Positions 9,833 through 19,694 of a DNA stretch of 64,000 bases are shown here, piece after piece. This DNA is from Nakazawaea peltata (taxonomy: Eukaryota; Ascomycota; Pichiomycetes; Alaninales; Pachysolenaceae). The DNA lies in assembly GCA_001599355.1 (NCBI GenBank), contig BCGQ01000001.1, positions 1,615,135-1,679,134 of the forward strand, read 5' to 3'. How positions within the stretch are numbered: the stretch's first letter is position 1; each line of letters begins with the position of its first letter. Position numbers and translations under genes: made by a program. The notes under the pieces were generated by a model that made no database searches, had not been told where the DNA came from, and saw only the letters and a list, made by a program, of their open reading frames with translations.

Positions 9833-10798
9833 ATGGGAGTAAGACAATTCAAACTTGCTGGTGTCCAATTGGGACCTATTCGAAAGGCTACACCTAAACA
9901 GGAAACAGTTCAACGTTTATGTAAATTACTTAACCAGTGTGCAGACCAAGGATGTCTGTTGCTGGTATTCCCAGAATTGGCATTAACCTCTTTTTTTCCA
10001 AGATGGTACATTGAATCCGAAGAAGAAGTAGATTCGTACTGCGAAAAGGGGGATATCACCAAAGGGGCTTTAAAACCTCTCTTTGAGTTAGCAAAGGCCA
10101 GAAATATCGGATTCTGGATCGGATATGCCGAATTGACCGATGAAGGTAAAAGATTCAACGCTTCTGTTTTAGTAGACAATAAAGGACAAGTCGTTTCTAA
10201 ATACAGAAAAGCTCATTTACCCGGCTTTGACGAACCTACAGAAGGGATCCCCTTCCAGCAATTGGAAAAGAGATATTTCGAGTATGGAGACCTTGGTTTC
10301 CAGCTGGTCAGAACTAACCCGGAATGGATCGATAGTGTTGTTGGACAGTTAATTTGTAATGACCGCAGATGGCCAGAGGCTTGGAGATGCTACCTGTTAC
10401 AAGGAATGGATTTATGCCTCAACGGCTATAATACTGCAGCAAACGGGACCTCATTGTTCGGATCTAAAGAGAACAAAGAATTACGGATTTATCACAGTGA
10501 CTTGAGTACAAAATCAAATGCATACTTCAACAGTTGTTTTGCCGTCTCTGTGGCCAAATGTGGAGACGAAGATGGTCAAGGTTTGATTGGTGGTTCTTTA
10601 ATTGTAGATTGTAATGGGATTGTTTTAAGTCAAGCAAAGACTGAAGATGATGAGATCTTTACCGCAGATATCGATCTTGATGAACTGTTGAATGGTAAGA
10701 AGAAGATGTTTGATTTCTCTCGTCATAGAAGACCAGAATTTTATGGTAGATTAGTTGAGCAAAAGGGAAGTATTGAACTTCCACCATATTCAGGATAG
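9833..10798 (+). CDS. Nitrilase-superfamily amidohydrolase, N-carbamoyl-D-amino-acid hydrolase type
   Basis: This 321-residue protein closely resembles bacterial N-carbamoyl-D-amino-acid amidohydrolases (for example the Agrobacterium enzyme). Shared blocks are VFPELALTSFFPRW, KYRKAHLPG, FQQLEKRYFEYGDLGF and ICNDRRWPEAWR. The Glu-Lys-Cys triad is present as E48, K126 and C175. The bacterial enzymes hydrolyse N-carbamoyl-D-amino acids to the D-amino acid, CO2 and ammonia, and act in hydantoin degradation. Typical yeast nitrilases (Nit2, Nit3, Nta1) lack the DRRWPEAWR block. The gene has its own TATA box and host-like codon use. It may have entered a yeast ancestor by transfer from bacteria; this is inference. 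Activity on beta-ureidopropionate or another carbamoyl amide is an alternative. The protein is expected to be cytosolic, with no targeting signal. Confidence 0.88.
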   Translation: MGVRQFKLAGVQLGPIRKATPKQETVQRLCKLLNQCADQGCLLLVFPELALTSFFPRWYIESEEEVDSYCEKGDITKGALKPLFELAKARNIGFWIGYAELTDEGKRFNASVLVDNKGQVVSKYRKAHLPGFDEPTEGIPFQQLEKRYFEYGDLGFQLVRTNPEWIDSVVGQLICNDRRWPEAWRCYLLQGMDLCLNGYNTAANGTSLFGSKENKELRIYHSDLSTKSNAYFNSCFAVSVAKCGDEDGQGLIGGSLIVDCNGIVLSQAKTEDDEIFTADIDLDELLNGKKKMFDFSRHRRPEFYGRLVEQKGSIELPPYSG

Positions 10799-10856
10799 AT
10801 AGAGAATTAGATAGAGAATAAGATAGAGAATTAGATAGAGAATTAGATAGAGAATT
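10797..10856 (+). repeat. Five 12-bp tandem repeats overlapping the hydrolase stop codon
   Basis: The unit AGATAGAGAATT is repeated five times (copy 2 ends in TA). The first copy starts inside the TAG stop codon. It would lie in the 3' untranslated region. Confidence 0.9.
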
Positions 10857-11514
10857 TAATATTACTTGGTAATAGATTCTTATATAGAAGAATACTTCAA
10901 TGTAGTGGACCCCTCCTCCATCAAGTTATAAATGCGCTTTATCCCGAATTGATTGGCGCCTAGCCCTCTCGAGACCCTCTCCCTGCACCGCTTACCCCCT
11001 CTACAACCCTCTTCCCCCTACTAAGTTACCCCCCTCCCTTGGTCATCTCCACTCCTTTTCTTTAACCCCGGAAAAGAGGGTAGTGTGCATAACCAAAACT
11101 GTAACAATGCAGCAAAAATAACCCTTCCCCTCACTTCGGAGCCCTACTAAAAGTGGTGGGGTGCGGAATTGGGCAGGTTCAAAGGGTCAAAGACTGGGCG
11201 AACACTGGTCATTCAGCGTTAAGTTTAGCTTATTTGTGGTGGCCTCATTATGGCACCCACATTTTATTAGCCTACATTTTCCGTTCGATCACCCGAATTT
11301 CCAATACCAAGACTTGTCACTAGTCATCTGATGTGTCATGTTTCGTTCTTTTGCGCCGCTGCACCCCCAAAAAGCTGATTGATCGATCTACGCGTTACTC
11401 AACAAATCTTTGCTCTCACTATATATTTGAACCGTGGGGTAGATATAAATTCTGACGATTGGCCTTATCAATTTCTTTTCTATAATTAATTTAATTCTTC
11501 TAATTAAAATAAAT
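10857..11514. promoter_or_regulatory. ACS promoter region
   Basis: The 658 bp hold a C-rich block with runs of 4-6 C (about 10960-11045), GC-rich DNA to about 11200, then AT-rich DNA with TATATAT near 11420. A CSRE-like element was looked for, but only an imperfect match (near 11281-11295) was seen. No other gene was recognised. Confidence 0.5.
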
Positions 11515-13515
11515 ATGCCTCATCAAGAGAATCAGTATTTACATGAGAAGGCCATCCAGCCTCCACTGGGATTCTTGGAAAGACATCCCTCCAAACCTTT
11601 CCTTAAGAATTTCGATGAATACTTGTCCATGTACAAGGAGAGTATTGAGGACCCTGAAAAGTTCTTTGGTGACAAGGCTAGGGAGCTTTTGGATTGGACC
11701 TCTGAATTCACTCATAGTCGTTATCCAGCCAATGCTAATGGTTTCAACAAGGACACCTGTGATTCAGCTGCTTGGTTTTTGAACGGTCAGTTGAATGCAT
11801 CGTACAATTGTGTCGACAGACATGCCTTGCTGAACCCTGATAAGCCGGCTATTATATATGAGGCTGATGAACCTAATGAGGGCTCCATCATTACCTACGG
11901 TCAATTGTTGAAGGAGGTATGCCAAGTGCTGCAGATCTTGAAAGAATTGGGTGTCAAGAAAGGTGATACTGTTGCTGTCTACTTGCCTATGATCCCTGAA
12001 GCAATTACCACCTTGATGGCCATTGTCAGAATTGGTGCTATTCATTCTGTTGTATTTGCTGGATTCTCTTCTTCCTCTTTGAGAGACCGTATCAACGATG
12101 CTGACTCTAGAATTGTGATTACTGCTGATGAAAGTAAGCGTGGTGGAAAGATCATCGAGACCAAGAAGATCGTCGATGAGGCTTTAAAGAGTTGTCCTCA
12201 GGTAAGAAATGTCTTGATGTTGAAGAGAACTGGAAATTCCCATGTTCCTTTTGTCAAGGGAAGAGATTTGTGGTGGCATGAAGAGGTTGTTAAGTATACT
12301 CCATACACTCCTCCTGTTCCTGTCAGCTCTGAGGACCCATTGTTCCTTTTGTATACTTCTGGATCCACTGGTAAACCAAAGGGTATTCAACACACAACTC
12401 TGGGTTATTTGTTGGGTGCCTTATTGACCACCAAGTATGTATTTGACGTCCATCCAGAAGATATTTTATTCACTGCTGGAGATGTCGGTTGGATTACCGG
12501 TCATTCTTATGTAGTTTATGGTCCATTGTTGAACGGTGCGACTACTGTAGTCTTTGAAGGTACTCCTCTGTACCCAAATTACTCGAGATATTGGGATATT
12601 GTCGATAAATACAAGGTTTCTCAATTCTATGTCGCTCCAACTCTGTTAAGATTGTTGAAGAGAGCTGGAAGCAAGTTTGTTGCTAACCATGATTTGAGCT
12701 CGATCAGAACTTTGGGATCTGTCGGTGAACCAATTGCTCCTGAAGTTTGGGAATGGTACAACGAGAATGTGGGTAGAGGAAAGGCCCATATTTGTGATAC
12801 TTATTGGCAGACAGAGACTGGTTCTCATATTATCACGCCTTTAGCTGGTGTCACCCCAACTAAGCCTGGTTCTGCTTCCTTCCCATTCTTTGGAATTGAT
12901 GCTGTTATTTTGGATCCTGTTTCTGGAGAAGAATTGAAAGGTAACGATGTAGAAGGAGTCTTATGTGTCCGTAATCCATGGCCATCAATGGCCAGATCTG
13001 TCTGGAATGACTATAACAGATTTTTGGACACTTATTTGAGACCTTTCAAAGGTTATTATTTCACTGGAGATGGTGCCGCAAGAGACAAGGATGGATTCTA
13101 CTGGATTTTGGGTAGAGTTGACGATGTTGTCAATGTCAGTGGTCACAGATTATCCACGGCTGAAATTGAGAGTGCCTTGATCGAGCATGAGTTGGTAGCT
13201 GAAAGTGCCGTTGTTGGATTCCCAGATGAATTAACCGGTTCTGCAGTTGCTGCATTTGTCTCATTGAAAGATAAGTCTCAAAACTCCACAGAGGTCAAGA
13301 AAGAGTTGGTGTTGACTGTTAGAAAGGAAATCGGTCCATTTGCTGCTCCAAAATTGATTTTATTGGTTAATGACTTGCCAAAGACCAGAAGTGGTAAGAT
13401 TATGAGAAGAATTTTGAGAAAGATTTTGGCTGGTGAAGAAGATCAATTGGGAGATATCTCAACTTTGTCCAATCCAGAGGTTGTTGCTCATTTAATCGAG
13501 GTTGCTCACCAATAA
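11515..13515 (+). CDS. Acetyl-CoA synthetase (Acs1/Acs2 family)
   Basis: This 666-residue enzyme makes acetyl-CoA from acetate, ATP and CoA through acetyl-AMP. It supplies lipid synthesis and histone acetylation and supports growth on acetate. The adenylate-forming motif [11 protein letters not shown] lies at residues 280-290. The invariant WQTE motif is near 430, and the C-terminal domain carries the catalytic lysine K628 in TRSGKIMRR. The length is nearer to the cytosolic/nuclear Acs2 than to Acs1, and there is no N-terminal extension. Codons 296, 352 and 377 are CTG where the family has alanine (HTTAGYLL, TPAYP, PTALRL), strong support for CUG-Ala. Only one ACS gene is visible in this window, so the paralog type is left open. 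Confidence 0.97.
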   Translation: MPHQENQYLHEKAIQPPLGFLERHPSKPFLKNFDEYLSMYKESIEDPEKFFGDKARELLDWTSEFTHSRYPANANGFNKDTCDSAAWFLNGQLNASYNCVDRHALLNPDKPAIIYEADEPNEGSIITYGQLLKEVCQVLQILKELGVKKGDTVAVYLPMIPEAITTLMAIVRIGAIHSVVFAGFSSSSLRDRINDADSRIVITADESKRGGKIIETKKIVDEALKSCPQVRNVLMLKRTGNSHVPFVKGRDLWWHEEVVKYTPYTPPVPVSSEDPLFLLYTSGSTGKPKGIQHTTLGYLLGALLTTKYVFDVHPEDILFTAGDVGWITGHSYVVYGPLLNGATTVVFEGTPLYPNYSRYWDIVDKYKVSQFYVAPTLLRLLKRAGSKFVANHDLSSIRTLGSVGEPIAPEVWEWYNENVGRGKAHICDTYWQTETGSHIITPLAGVTPTKPGSASFPFFGIDAVILDPVSGEELKGNDVEGVLCVRNPWPSMARSVWNDYNRFLDTYLRPFKGYYFTGDGAARDKDGFYWILGRVDDVVNVSGHRLSTAEIESALIEHELVAESAVVGFPDELTGSAVAAFVSLKDKSQNSTEVKKELVLTVRKEIGPFAAPKLILLVNDLPKTRSGKIMRRILRKILAGEEDQLGDISTLSNPEVVAHLIEVAHQ

Positions 13516-15082
13516 CTCTAATTATTTATTTATGACGTACTAATTTCTTCTGTTTCAAAACTACTTTCTTGGAACTATTTTATGATATAAATCAATCTTT
13601 TTGTTTTTTGGACACTTGTTACTATGTAGGCACTGTAATGGTGTTAATTCCCCGTGCATACTCCATGATGAGAGAGCAAGAATTTTTGAAACATTTTCTC
13701 ATAGTGATCCATAAACGGTTAAAAATGCAAAGAAACCAAAAAGCAGGTGAAAAAAAGGGGATAAAAAATGGGAGGTTTGAAGAAATTACGAGGATCATAA
13801 AGTAGGGGAAATTTTAATTCTCAAAGAGATAGATAAGAAGCTGTCATCTGTTCCTTGGGGTAATTGAAGAATGAGTTGCCGACAGGTCCTCAACGGTACC
13901 AAGTCACTCCATGCTCTTTGATCAATCCTTGAATAGGGCGGGGTTTTCTATTTCCTAATTGGGACTAATTGTATCTCTTGAGCAAAATATCATTGACGTT
14001 TTTAGAAGTGGGAGAAAACCCGCCTAATGTGCTGGTGATGTACTGAGACATCGAAGAATGTCTGGTAAAAATTGGCCGAATACGGTTGTCAGTGTAGAAG
14101 ATTCTACAGCAATGCAGTGAGGATCCATTGAATAGGTAAATTGCTTGATGTACAAAAAGAGTCATTTCTAGCTAAGTAGGCACAGTTATTTTCTGAGGAG
14201 AAGTAATACCTTGTCTTGTTCGAGTTAAAATACAACTGAACGGTTCTTGTCATTCTATAATATGACCTTCTCATATATCATGATCTCGTAGCTCTTGTTT
14301 GTTTCTATTTACTTAACCACTCCATCCTAAGCTCCCCCACCCCTCTGACTCTCTCTCTCTCCTACTAAAATTCCTCTACAGTGAGAGAAAAAATAATGTT
14401 TCCTAATTGGGAATACAGTGTAAGTTCAGCCCAGCGCAGCTCTTTTGGGGATCTCGATATGCACTAAGAAAAGGGCCATTGATGGAGTGATCTTTAGCTG
14501 TATGGAGGGGCCTTGTTCCGTTTATGGGTAAAAAAAGATGGCTGGAGATCTTATTTCGACGAATTAGGTATAAAAATCAACTTCTTCGAAAATACACAAG
14601 CCCTGTAAGGTGTCCAGATACCTCGGTATGCATATCGATCGCAGGTCATTTGACTAATTAGGTAAAATTTTGACTTTAACCAGCCTTAAAGAGCCTATCA
14701 AATCGGGTTCTGGCAGGTTGGATTAATTTCCCAATTGCTGTCTTACACATAATCTTGGATAGAAAGAGTAAAACCGTTTGAAACCAGCTCCATAATTTTA
14801 GCGGTGTTCAATACAGGTTCCTGGTAGTCATTGTTTAAGTTTATCCATTTGAATTTCAAATTCTTTATAAATTAGGTACCTGCTGCACTCTCTTAAAATC
14901 TGAAAGGGGTTCAAGTGTTATACGTATTTTTGTTTTTACTATTGCCTTCAATTAAAGATTGATACCCAGGAGGCTATTTCTATTATCAAATTTAAGGTGT
15001 CTGGAAGAACCATTTGAGCAATTATTCAAGGTCAATTTTACTCACTTCAAAGATCATTTAAATTCACATTTGTTCTTCAAAA
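13516..15082. promoter_or_regulatory. Long promoter with Mcm1-type and Ace2-type sites before the WD40 gene
   Basis: The 1567-bp gap holds no conserved ORF. It has two Mcm1-like P-boxes, TTTCCTAATTGGGA, at 13951-13964 and 14399-14412. Two AACCAGC sites, matching the yeast Ace2/Swi5 core ACCAGC, lie at 14678-14685 and 14782-14789, 300-400 bp before the start. Further CCAGC cores occur near 14450 and, on the other strand, near 14540. The combination suggests expression at the M/G1 transition. Confidence 0.45.
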
Positions 15083-17200
15083 ATGGCTGACTACTTCTCT
15101 GACCAAAACTACAAGGCTATCTTAGGTGCTGCCAATTATCAAGAAAACTCTCAAAAGCATCATGAATCTCAACACAGAATTGACGATTTGGAAGAGTTAA
15201 GACAAAGAATTTTCAGCTATTCTGGTGAAGATCTGGAGACCTCTAAGTTACTGAATCTTCTGGATGAAAAGACCGAGATTTTGGATAAAGCCTGTGCTTT
15301 ACAAAGCAACGACCGTATCACATCTAACTATTGGAAAATCCCAGACAATGACTACAGTTACTTGACACTGTTGGCTCCACACAATGATAAACCATTTTTG
15401 CTGATCTCAAACTCTTCTGCTGAATCTAACTTGTTAATTTACGAATTAGATCCTGACTACAAGTTATTATCTCATCATCACAGTATTACACTCCCTGATA
15501 TTACATCATTGGCCTGGTTGGACTCGGTAAATGACTCCGATGTGGATCAAAGGGATGACGTAAACTTCTTAATGACTGGTCATTCCAAAGGAATTGCTCA
15601 TTTAACTATTATTCCTGAACCTGAAAACGAATCTTTCCAGAATGCTGAAATCATCAAAAGATTTAACCACACTAAACAATTACAGACAGAAGATTTGGAC
15701 AATGCTTCAGATTATATTATGAAGATGGAGGTCTCGCCAAGACGCTGGAAGTCTTGTAACTTAAACTCTTTATTCACTATTTACAAATCTAATGTTTTCA
15801 TGTGGGACTCTACCAGATCCAGAGCTCCAATATTGAAGCACAAGTCTGTTGGTATTAGAAGTTTCAATTCTTCCCCATGTAACGATGGTTTACTTGGTAT
15901 TTGTGGAGAATACGGTATCGCTATTCTTGATCTCAGAGCCCCAGACAACTCTCCAAGCATGTATGTACCAAACACTAACACCAAAAGTGTAGCCAATCAA
16001 ATCAAATGGTCTCCATTTGACTCCAATGTCTTAGCATCGGCCTACGAAGAGGATGGAGTTGTTCGTTTATGGGATGTTAGAATGACAAAGAGTTCTTTTG
16101 CTCGCTTGGAAGGTCACAAGGATATTGTTACTGCCATTGAGTGGTCTGAATCCCTGACTAATGATTTATTCAGTGCCTCGAAGGATGGAAATATTATCCA
16201 CTGGGATTTGAGTGATATCTCCAACTATAGTGAGATTGATGAGGAATTGAAATGTTGCATGAGAGCTGGGTTAGACTCACTCAATTTGGTCAATAACAAT
16301 GGAAGAATTGAGATGGTCAAAGACTTGGTTCATGCAAGACAATGTGGAACTCTGATCCCTCTGTCTACCAATGGAGTGGTCGATTTAATTAGCATTCAAA
16401 ATAACAAGATTTTGAGTATCGACGGATCTTCGTATTTGGGATTACATGACAAGAGCGTGGCTACGGAAGGAACAGATTCCAACTATGTCTTGAGTAGTGC
16501 TGGTGAACAACCAACTAATACTGACAGAATGATGGAAGATTTGTTGAACGAATTCTCTGCTGGAGGGGCCCAAGGTTCTCATCAAATCTTGAGGGGTAAC
16601 AGTACTAGCAGTAAAGGTACAGATGGTAGTGGAATTGTCGAACACTCATCTTTGGACTCTTCTTATAATGAGCCAAAGACTCCACCACCAAGAAATGCCA
16701 CATTTGCATACTCTCAAGACGGGAAGACCAATTCTTGTGAGACTTTGTTACCTTCCACAGGAGAAACCCCCCAAAATAATATAACCAATAACGAATCTCC
16801 TATTTCATTTGCTGATACTTTGGTTGCCATTGGAAACAGAAAGAGTGTGGTTCCAAAGAAACATTCACATTTTGAGACTCTTCCTTTGACTGAAGAAGAA
16901 TACCTGAATTCAAGTGCTGCCAAATTGCAAAACATCACTTTGAATAACCAATCTTCTTCTTCATCTTCGATCTCCAAAAAGAAGCACGAGAGCTTCTTTG
17001 CTAAGGCAGACGCTAAGCAGTTGATTAACAGATTGAGAGACATCTCAGGCTCTTCTGGAAGTTCCGGCAAGCACGGACATCAAGAGAGTGTAGGAAGTAC
17101 TCAATCAAACAAAGACTTGACTAACCTCGCTATTGAGGATGGCTTTACTTTCAAGCCTGTGTTCCCATTGAGTCTTAAGTCCAAGACTAAGGCAGCATGA
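15083..17200 (+). CDS. WD40-repeat protein, possibly Dse1-like
   Basis: This 705-residue protein has a helical N-terminal segment (residues 1-75), then WD40-type repeats over about 95-450. The clearest are SPFDSNVLASAYEEDGVVRLWDVR and LTNDLFSASKDGNIIHWDLS, each ending in a WD-like dipeptide. A long Ser/Asn/Thr-rich disordered region follows. The C terminus has a short conserved-looking helix (FFAKADAKQLINRLRD) and a final basic tail. No enzyme motif is present. The architecture, together with Ace2- and Mcm1-type sites in the unusually long promoter, fits a daughter-specific protein such as Dse1. I do not recognise the sequence firmly enough to give a symbol. It ends 63 bp from the convergent ARE-family gene. 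Confidence 0.6.
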   Translation: MADYFSDQNYKAILGAANYQENSQKHHESQHRIDDLEELRQRIFSYSGEDLETSKLLNLLDEKTEILDKACALQSNDRITSNYWKIPDNDYSYLTLLAPHNDKPFLLISNSSAESNLLIYELDPDYKLLSHHHSITLPDITSLAWLDSVNDSDVDQRDDVNFLMTGHSKGIAHLTIIPEPENESFQNAEIIKRFNHTKQLQTEDLDNASDYIMKMEVSPRRWKSCNLNSLFTIYKSNVFMWDSTRSRAPILKHKSVGIRSFNSSPCNDGLLGICGEYGIAILDLRAPDNSPSMYVPNTNTKSVANQIKWSPFDSNVLASAYEEDGVVRLWDVRMTKSSFARLEGHKDIVTAIEWSESLTNDLFSASKDGNIIHWDLSDISNYSEIDEELKCCMRAGLDSLNLVNNNGRIEMVKDLVHARQCGTLIPLSTNGVVDLISIQNNKILSIDGSSYLGLHDKSVATEGTDSNYVLSSAGEQPTNTDRMMEDLLNEFSAGGAQGSHQILRGNSTSSKGTDGSGIVEHSSLDSSYNEPKTPPPRNATFAYSQDGKTNSCETLLPSTGETPQNNITNNESPISFADTLVAIGNRKSVVPKKHSHFETLPLTEEEYLNSSAAKLQNITLNNQSSSSSSISKKKHESFFAKADAKQLINRLRDISGSSGSSGKHGHQESVGSTQSNKDLTNLAIEDGFTFKPVFPLSLKSKTKAA

Positions 17201-17263
17201 AAAGAACAAGTAATATACATTATAAGGACTATATACCGCAATATATACAAAGATACCCCCCAT

Positions 17264-19204
17264 TCACCTTCTAAAGTTGTAACTATAGGCGTAGTCATTC
17301 TTAGCACACCATGAAAGGTAGTAAAAGAGAACACAAAGGGGGTGACCTATAAAGAAAGTACACCAAAAGAGACAGTTACCAGTGAAACTTGTGTTGGTTT
17401 GACTGTCAGATTTTGATGATGAGCTTGAAGATGATGTTGATGAACCTTCGGTCATAAAAATCAAAGGAATTTGTAAAACTGTCGAAAGGAACAGAAGCCC
17501 TAACATATTATGGGTGGGGATCCCAATTACTAGCTCTACGACCACTGCACAAACCACGAATATGAGGATTTTGGTTTGATTTGATTTGTCATCTGGCAGT
17601 ATCAAGTGCCTTGTGATGAATGTGGTCAATGGTTTATTCCATCTCTCCCAATACGATGATATTGTGTCGACATTCCACCAATTGTAATAGAAATGTTTGT
17701 CACCAAATTTGGAGATCTCAGCAAGGATATTCAAAAAGTTATGGAAGAATGAAAAATACACTAAGAACCACATGGCTATAGAGATTGTAGATAATCTCAA
17801 GAGAGCTTCTAGCACTTTTATAGATCTGACTGTGGAAGAAACAGGGTGGCTGTCGACTAATAAAGACACAAGGCTCTCAAAAATTGGAAGGGCATAACTC
17901 ATGTTGAGGTACATTGTGAGAGTCAAAGCGAAGACTATTTCTGCAAATTTATGACAAATATATTTGTAGTTTGTAGTTTTCTCTGAGTTCATAGGATAAA
18001 CAGGTTGATATACCAAGGTGGGAAAGGTCCAGAACTGTAAGATGTTGGTCAAAGATACATTTTTTGGGTATTGACAAGTATCGTATGAATGGGGTAAAAA
18101 TGAGTTAAGAGCTTCAAGTTCTGCCGTTAAAGTAGAAGAAGGAGTCACTGAATTTTGGTTGACGGATTTCAAATACAATTCCTTAAGCTCTTTGTTAGTC
18201 AATGCATAAGACAACAACTTGAAAGAGACGATAACACTATGTAAAGTAACAGCAGTTCCCAAGAGACAATTGAATATACAATGATAAACGATGAGATTTG
18301 TAGCTAAGAGAAACAACCCAATATTTACCAGGTGCAATATAAGACTGAATGATGAAAGTTTGGCAGCTTTTTGTAAATCAACCATTTTAACCTGACGAAT
18401 ATCAGAGAAACTTTTCTTGGGTTTAAGCATCTTGGTAGAAGAAGTCAAATTGAGTAAGCGATGTAACTTTGATGAGGGTAATATACTATTGACGATTGTA
18501 TATTCAGTCAAAAATGAGAAACTGAAGCTGATAAACGAGAGAGCAAATGCAATACCACAGTAAACAAGATCCATATTATAAGTGATATACGTATTGAAAT
18601 AGTAAGTCACTGTAGAGAAGGTGACCTGATGCAGCAAATTAAGCATGACACGGAAATTCGTGATCACCATAACCATAAAAATCAAGTTACGGATCCCTGT
18701 AAATGAGACGACATTGTCTTGAGTATGAAATGTGCTTAATAATGAACGTCTGAATCTCAAATGAACAGGTCTAGTATGTCTATACCTACTAAAATCGGTG
18801 AATTTCTGGGAATTTGGCAGGTGAATAGTCTCGGGAACAGTATGGGCTCGTGTTCTACGGCGAATGCCCGCGTCATGATCATCAACGGCGCTAGAAATCG
18901 CGTCGTCCGGCGACGCATCAGACTCAAACACCTCATCATTTTGGTATCCCATACCTCCAGCCCCCTCTTTCACCATCATATCACTATAATCCTTGTACAC
19001 AGAATGGCGCTTCTTCTTATTGATCGACCTCAGCCTGTTGTGAGTCTTCGAACCCCCATGGTCAGGTACAGGAAGGGTCAAATCATTGTCGAGATCAATT
19101 GTATGGCGCCTATTTGAAAGTTGATAATCCTCTACTAATTTTTGCAACAGCCCATTGGGTTGCTTCTGAGAGATGTGTTTGATCTGGTTGAGCGAATGCT
19201 CCAT
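17264..19204 (-). CDS. ARE/ACAT-family MBOAT protein (sterol O-acyltransferase-like), catalytic His replaced
   Basis: This 646-residue protein from ATG 19204 has the layout of Are1/Are2, which esterify sterols with acyl-CoA in the ER for storage in lipid droplets. A hydrophilic N-terminal third is followed by about eight to nine membrane segments. Family motifs are present: YPKNVSLTNILQFWTFPTLVYQPVYP, FHNFLNILAEISKFGDKHFYYNWWN (FYxxWWN at 505-511) and the downstream YWERWNKPL...RH block. The invariant catalytic histidine normally sits in the membrane segment in a (V/F)HE(L/Y) motif. Here the segment reads VCAVVVELVIG, with V556 (codon GTA, 17539-17537) before the conserved Glu. Either the enzyme is inactive, or it has changed chemistry or become regulatory. 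An unusual Ser-run insertion follows near residue 590. A GTG-based extension upstream was not used. Confidence 0.8.
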   Translation of the reverse strand: MEHSLNQIKHISQKQPNGLLQKLVEDYQLSNRRHTIDLDNDLTLPVPDHGGSKTHNRLRSINKKKRHSVYKDYSDMMVKEGAGGMGYQNDEVFESDASPDDAISSAVDDHDAGIRRRTRAHTVPETIHLPNSQKFTDFSRYRHTRPVHLRFRRSLLSTFHTQDNVVSFTGIRNLIFMVMVITNFRVMLNLLHQVTFSTVTYYFNTYITYNMDLVYCGIAFALSFISFSFSFLTEYTIVNSILPSSKLHRLLNLTSSTKMLKPKKSFSDIRQVKMVDLQKAAKLSSFSLILHLVNIGLFLLATNLIVYHCIFNCLLGTAVTLHSVIVSFKLLSYALTNKELKELYLKSVNQNSVTPSSTLTAELEALNSFLPHSYDTCQYPKNVSLTNILQFWTFPTLVYQPVYPMNSEKTTNYKYICHKFAEIVFALTLTMYLNMSYALPIFESLVSLLVDSHPVSSTVRSIKVLEALLRLSTISIAMWFLVYFSFFHNFLNILAEISKFGDKHFYYNWWNVDTISSYWERWNKPLTTFITRHLILPDDKSNQTKILIFVVCAVVVELVIGIPTHNMLGLLFLSTVLQIPLIFMTEGSSTSSSSSSSKSDSQTNTSFTGNCLFWCTFFIGHPLCVLFYYLSWCAKNDYAYSYNFRR

Positions 19205-19694
19205 GGTTATCCAGTCCAACTGATCACTAGTCACTGTCGATCTTTATTAGTTTGAAAATAGAGGTTTATTTTTAATATGCGAAGGGGAAGCGCAGGTTAC
19301 TTAGATAGGAAATGATAGAGGCAGGGCGAGGCGAGGTAAACAGAGAGCAGAGAAGGGCAGGCAGGTGAGCGCAGAGGGGAGAGGAAGAGAGAAATTGTAA
19401 ATGGAGAGCAAAAGGGGGAGATGAGAGGGAACTGAGAGGGGTGTGAGCGAGGGGAGAGAAAGGGGAGAAAAGGGGAGAGAAGGGGAGAGAAGGGAAAAGA
19501 AGGGAGAGAGAAGGGAAAAGGAGTCTCTCTCAGAGGGGTTCACAAGAGGGGCAAACCAGATAGAGCTGGACTATTTCCAGCTGGACTCTGTCGACTGGCC
19601 GAACTGGAATGGTCTGTCAGACTACTGCTCCAGCACTCCCATCCTACACTTACATTATCTAATAAATTAATTTATCTATTATGCAATATGCTAT
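19205..19694. promoter_or_regulatory. Purine-rich promoter of the ARE-like gene with periodic G runs
   Basis: The 490 bp are strongly G/A-biased on the plus strand between 19310 and 19525. GGGG or GGG runs start at 19438, 19451, 19462, 19472, 19482, 19492, 19502 and 19513, so most are 10-11 bp apart. This is a G-quadruplex candidate. No gene was seen. Confidence 0.6.

Noticed and set aside
11281-11295. Carbon-source-response element before ACS
   Set aside because: The CCG spacing does not fit the CSRE consensus.
13569-13805. 78-codon open frame after ACS
   Set aside because: No similarity, and it lies in what looks like the ACS 3' region with A-rich tracts; not reported as a gene.
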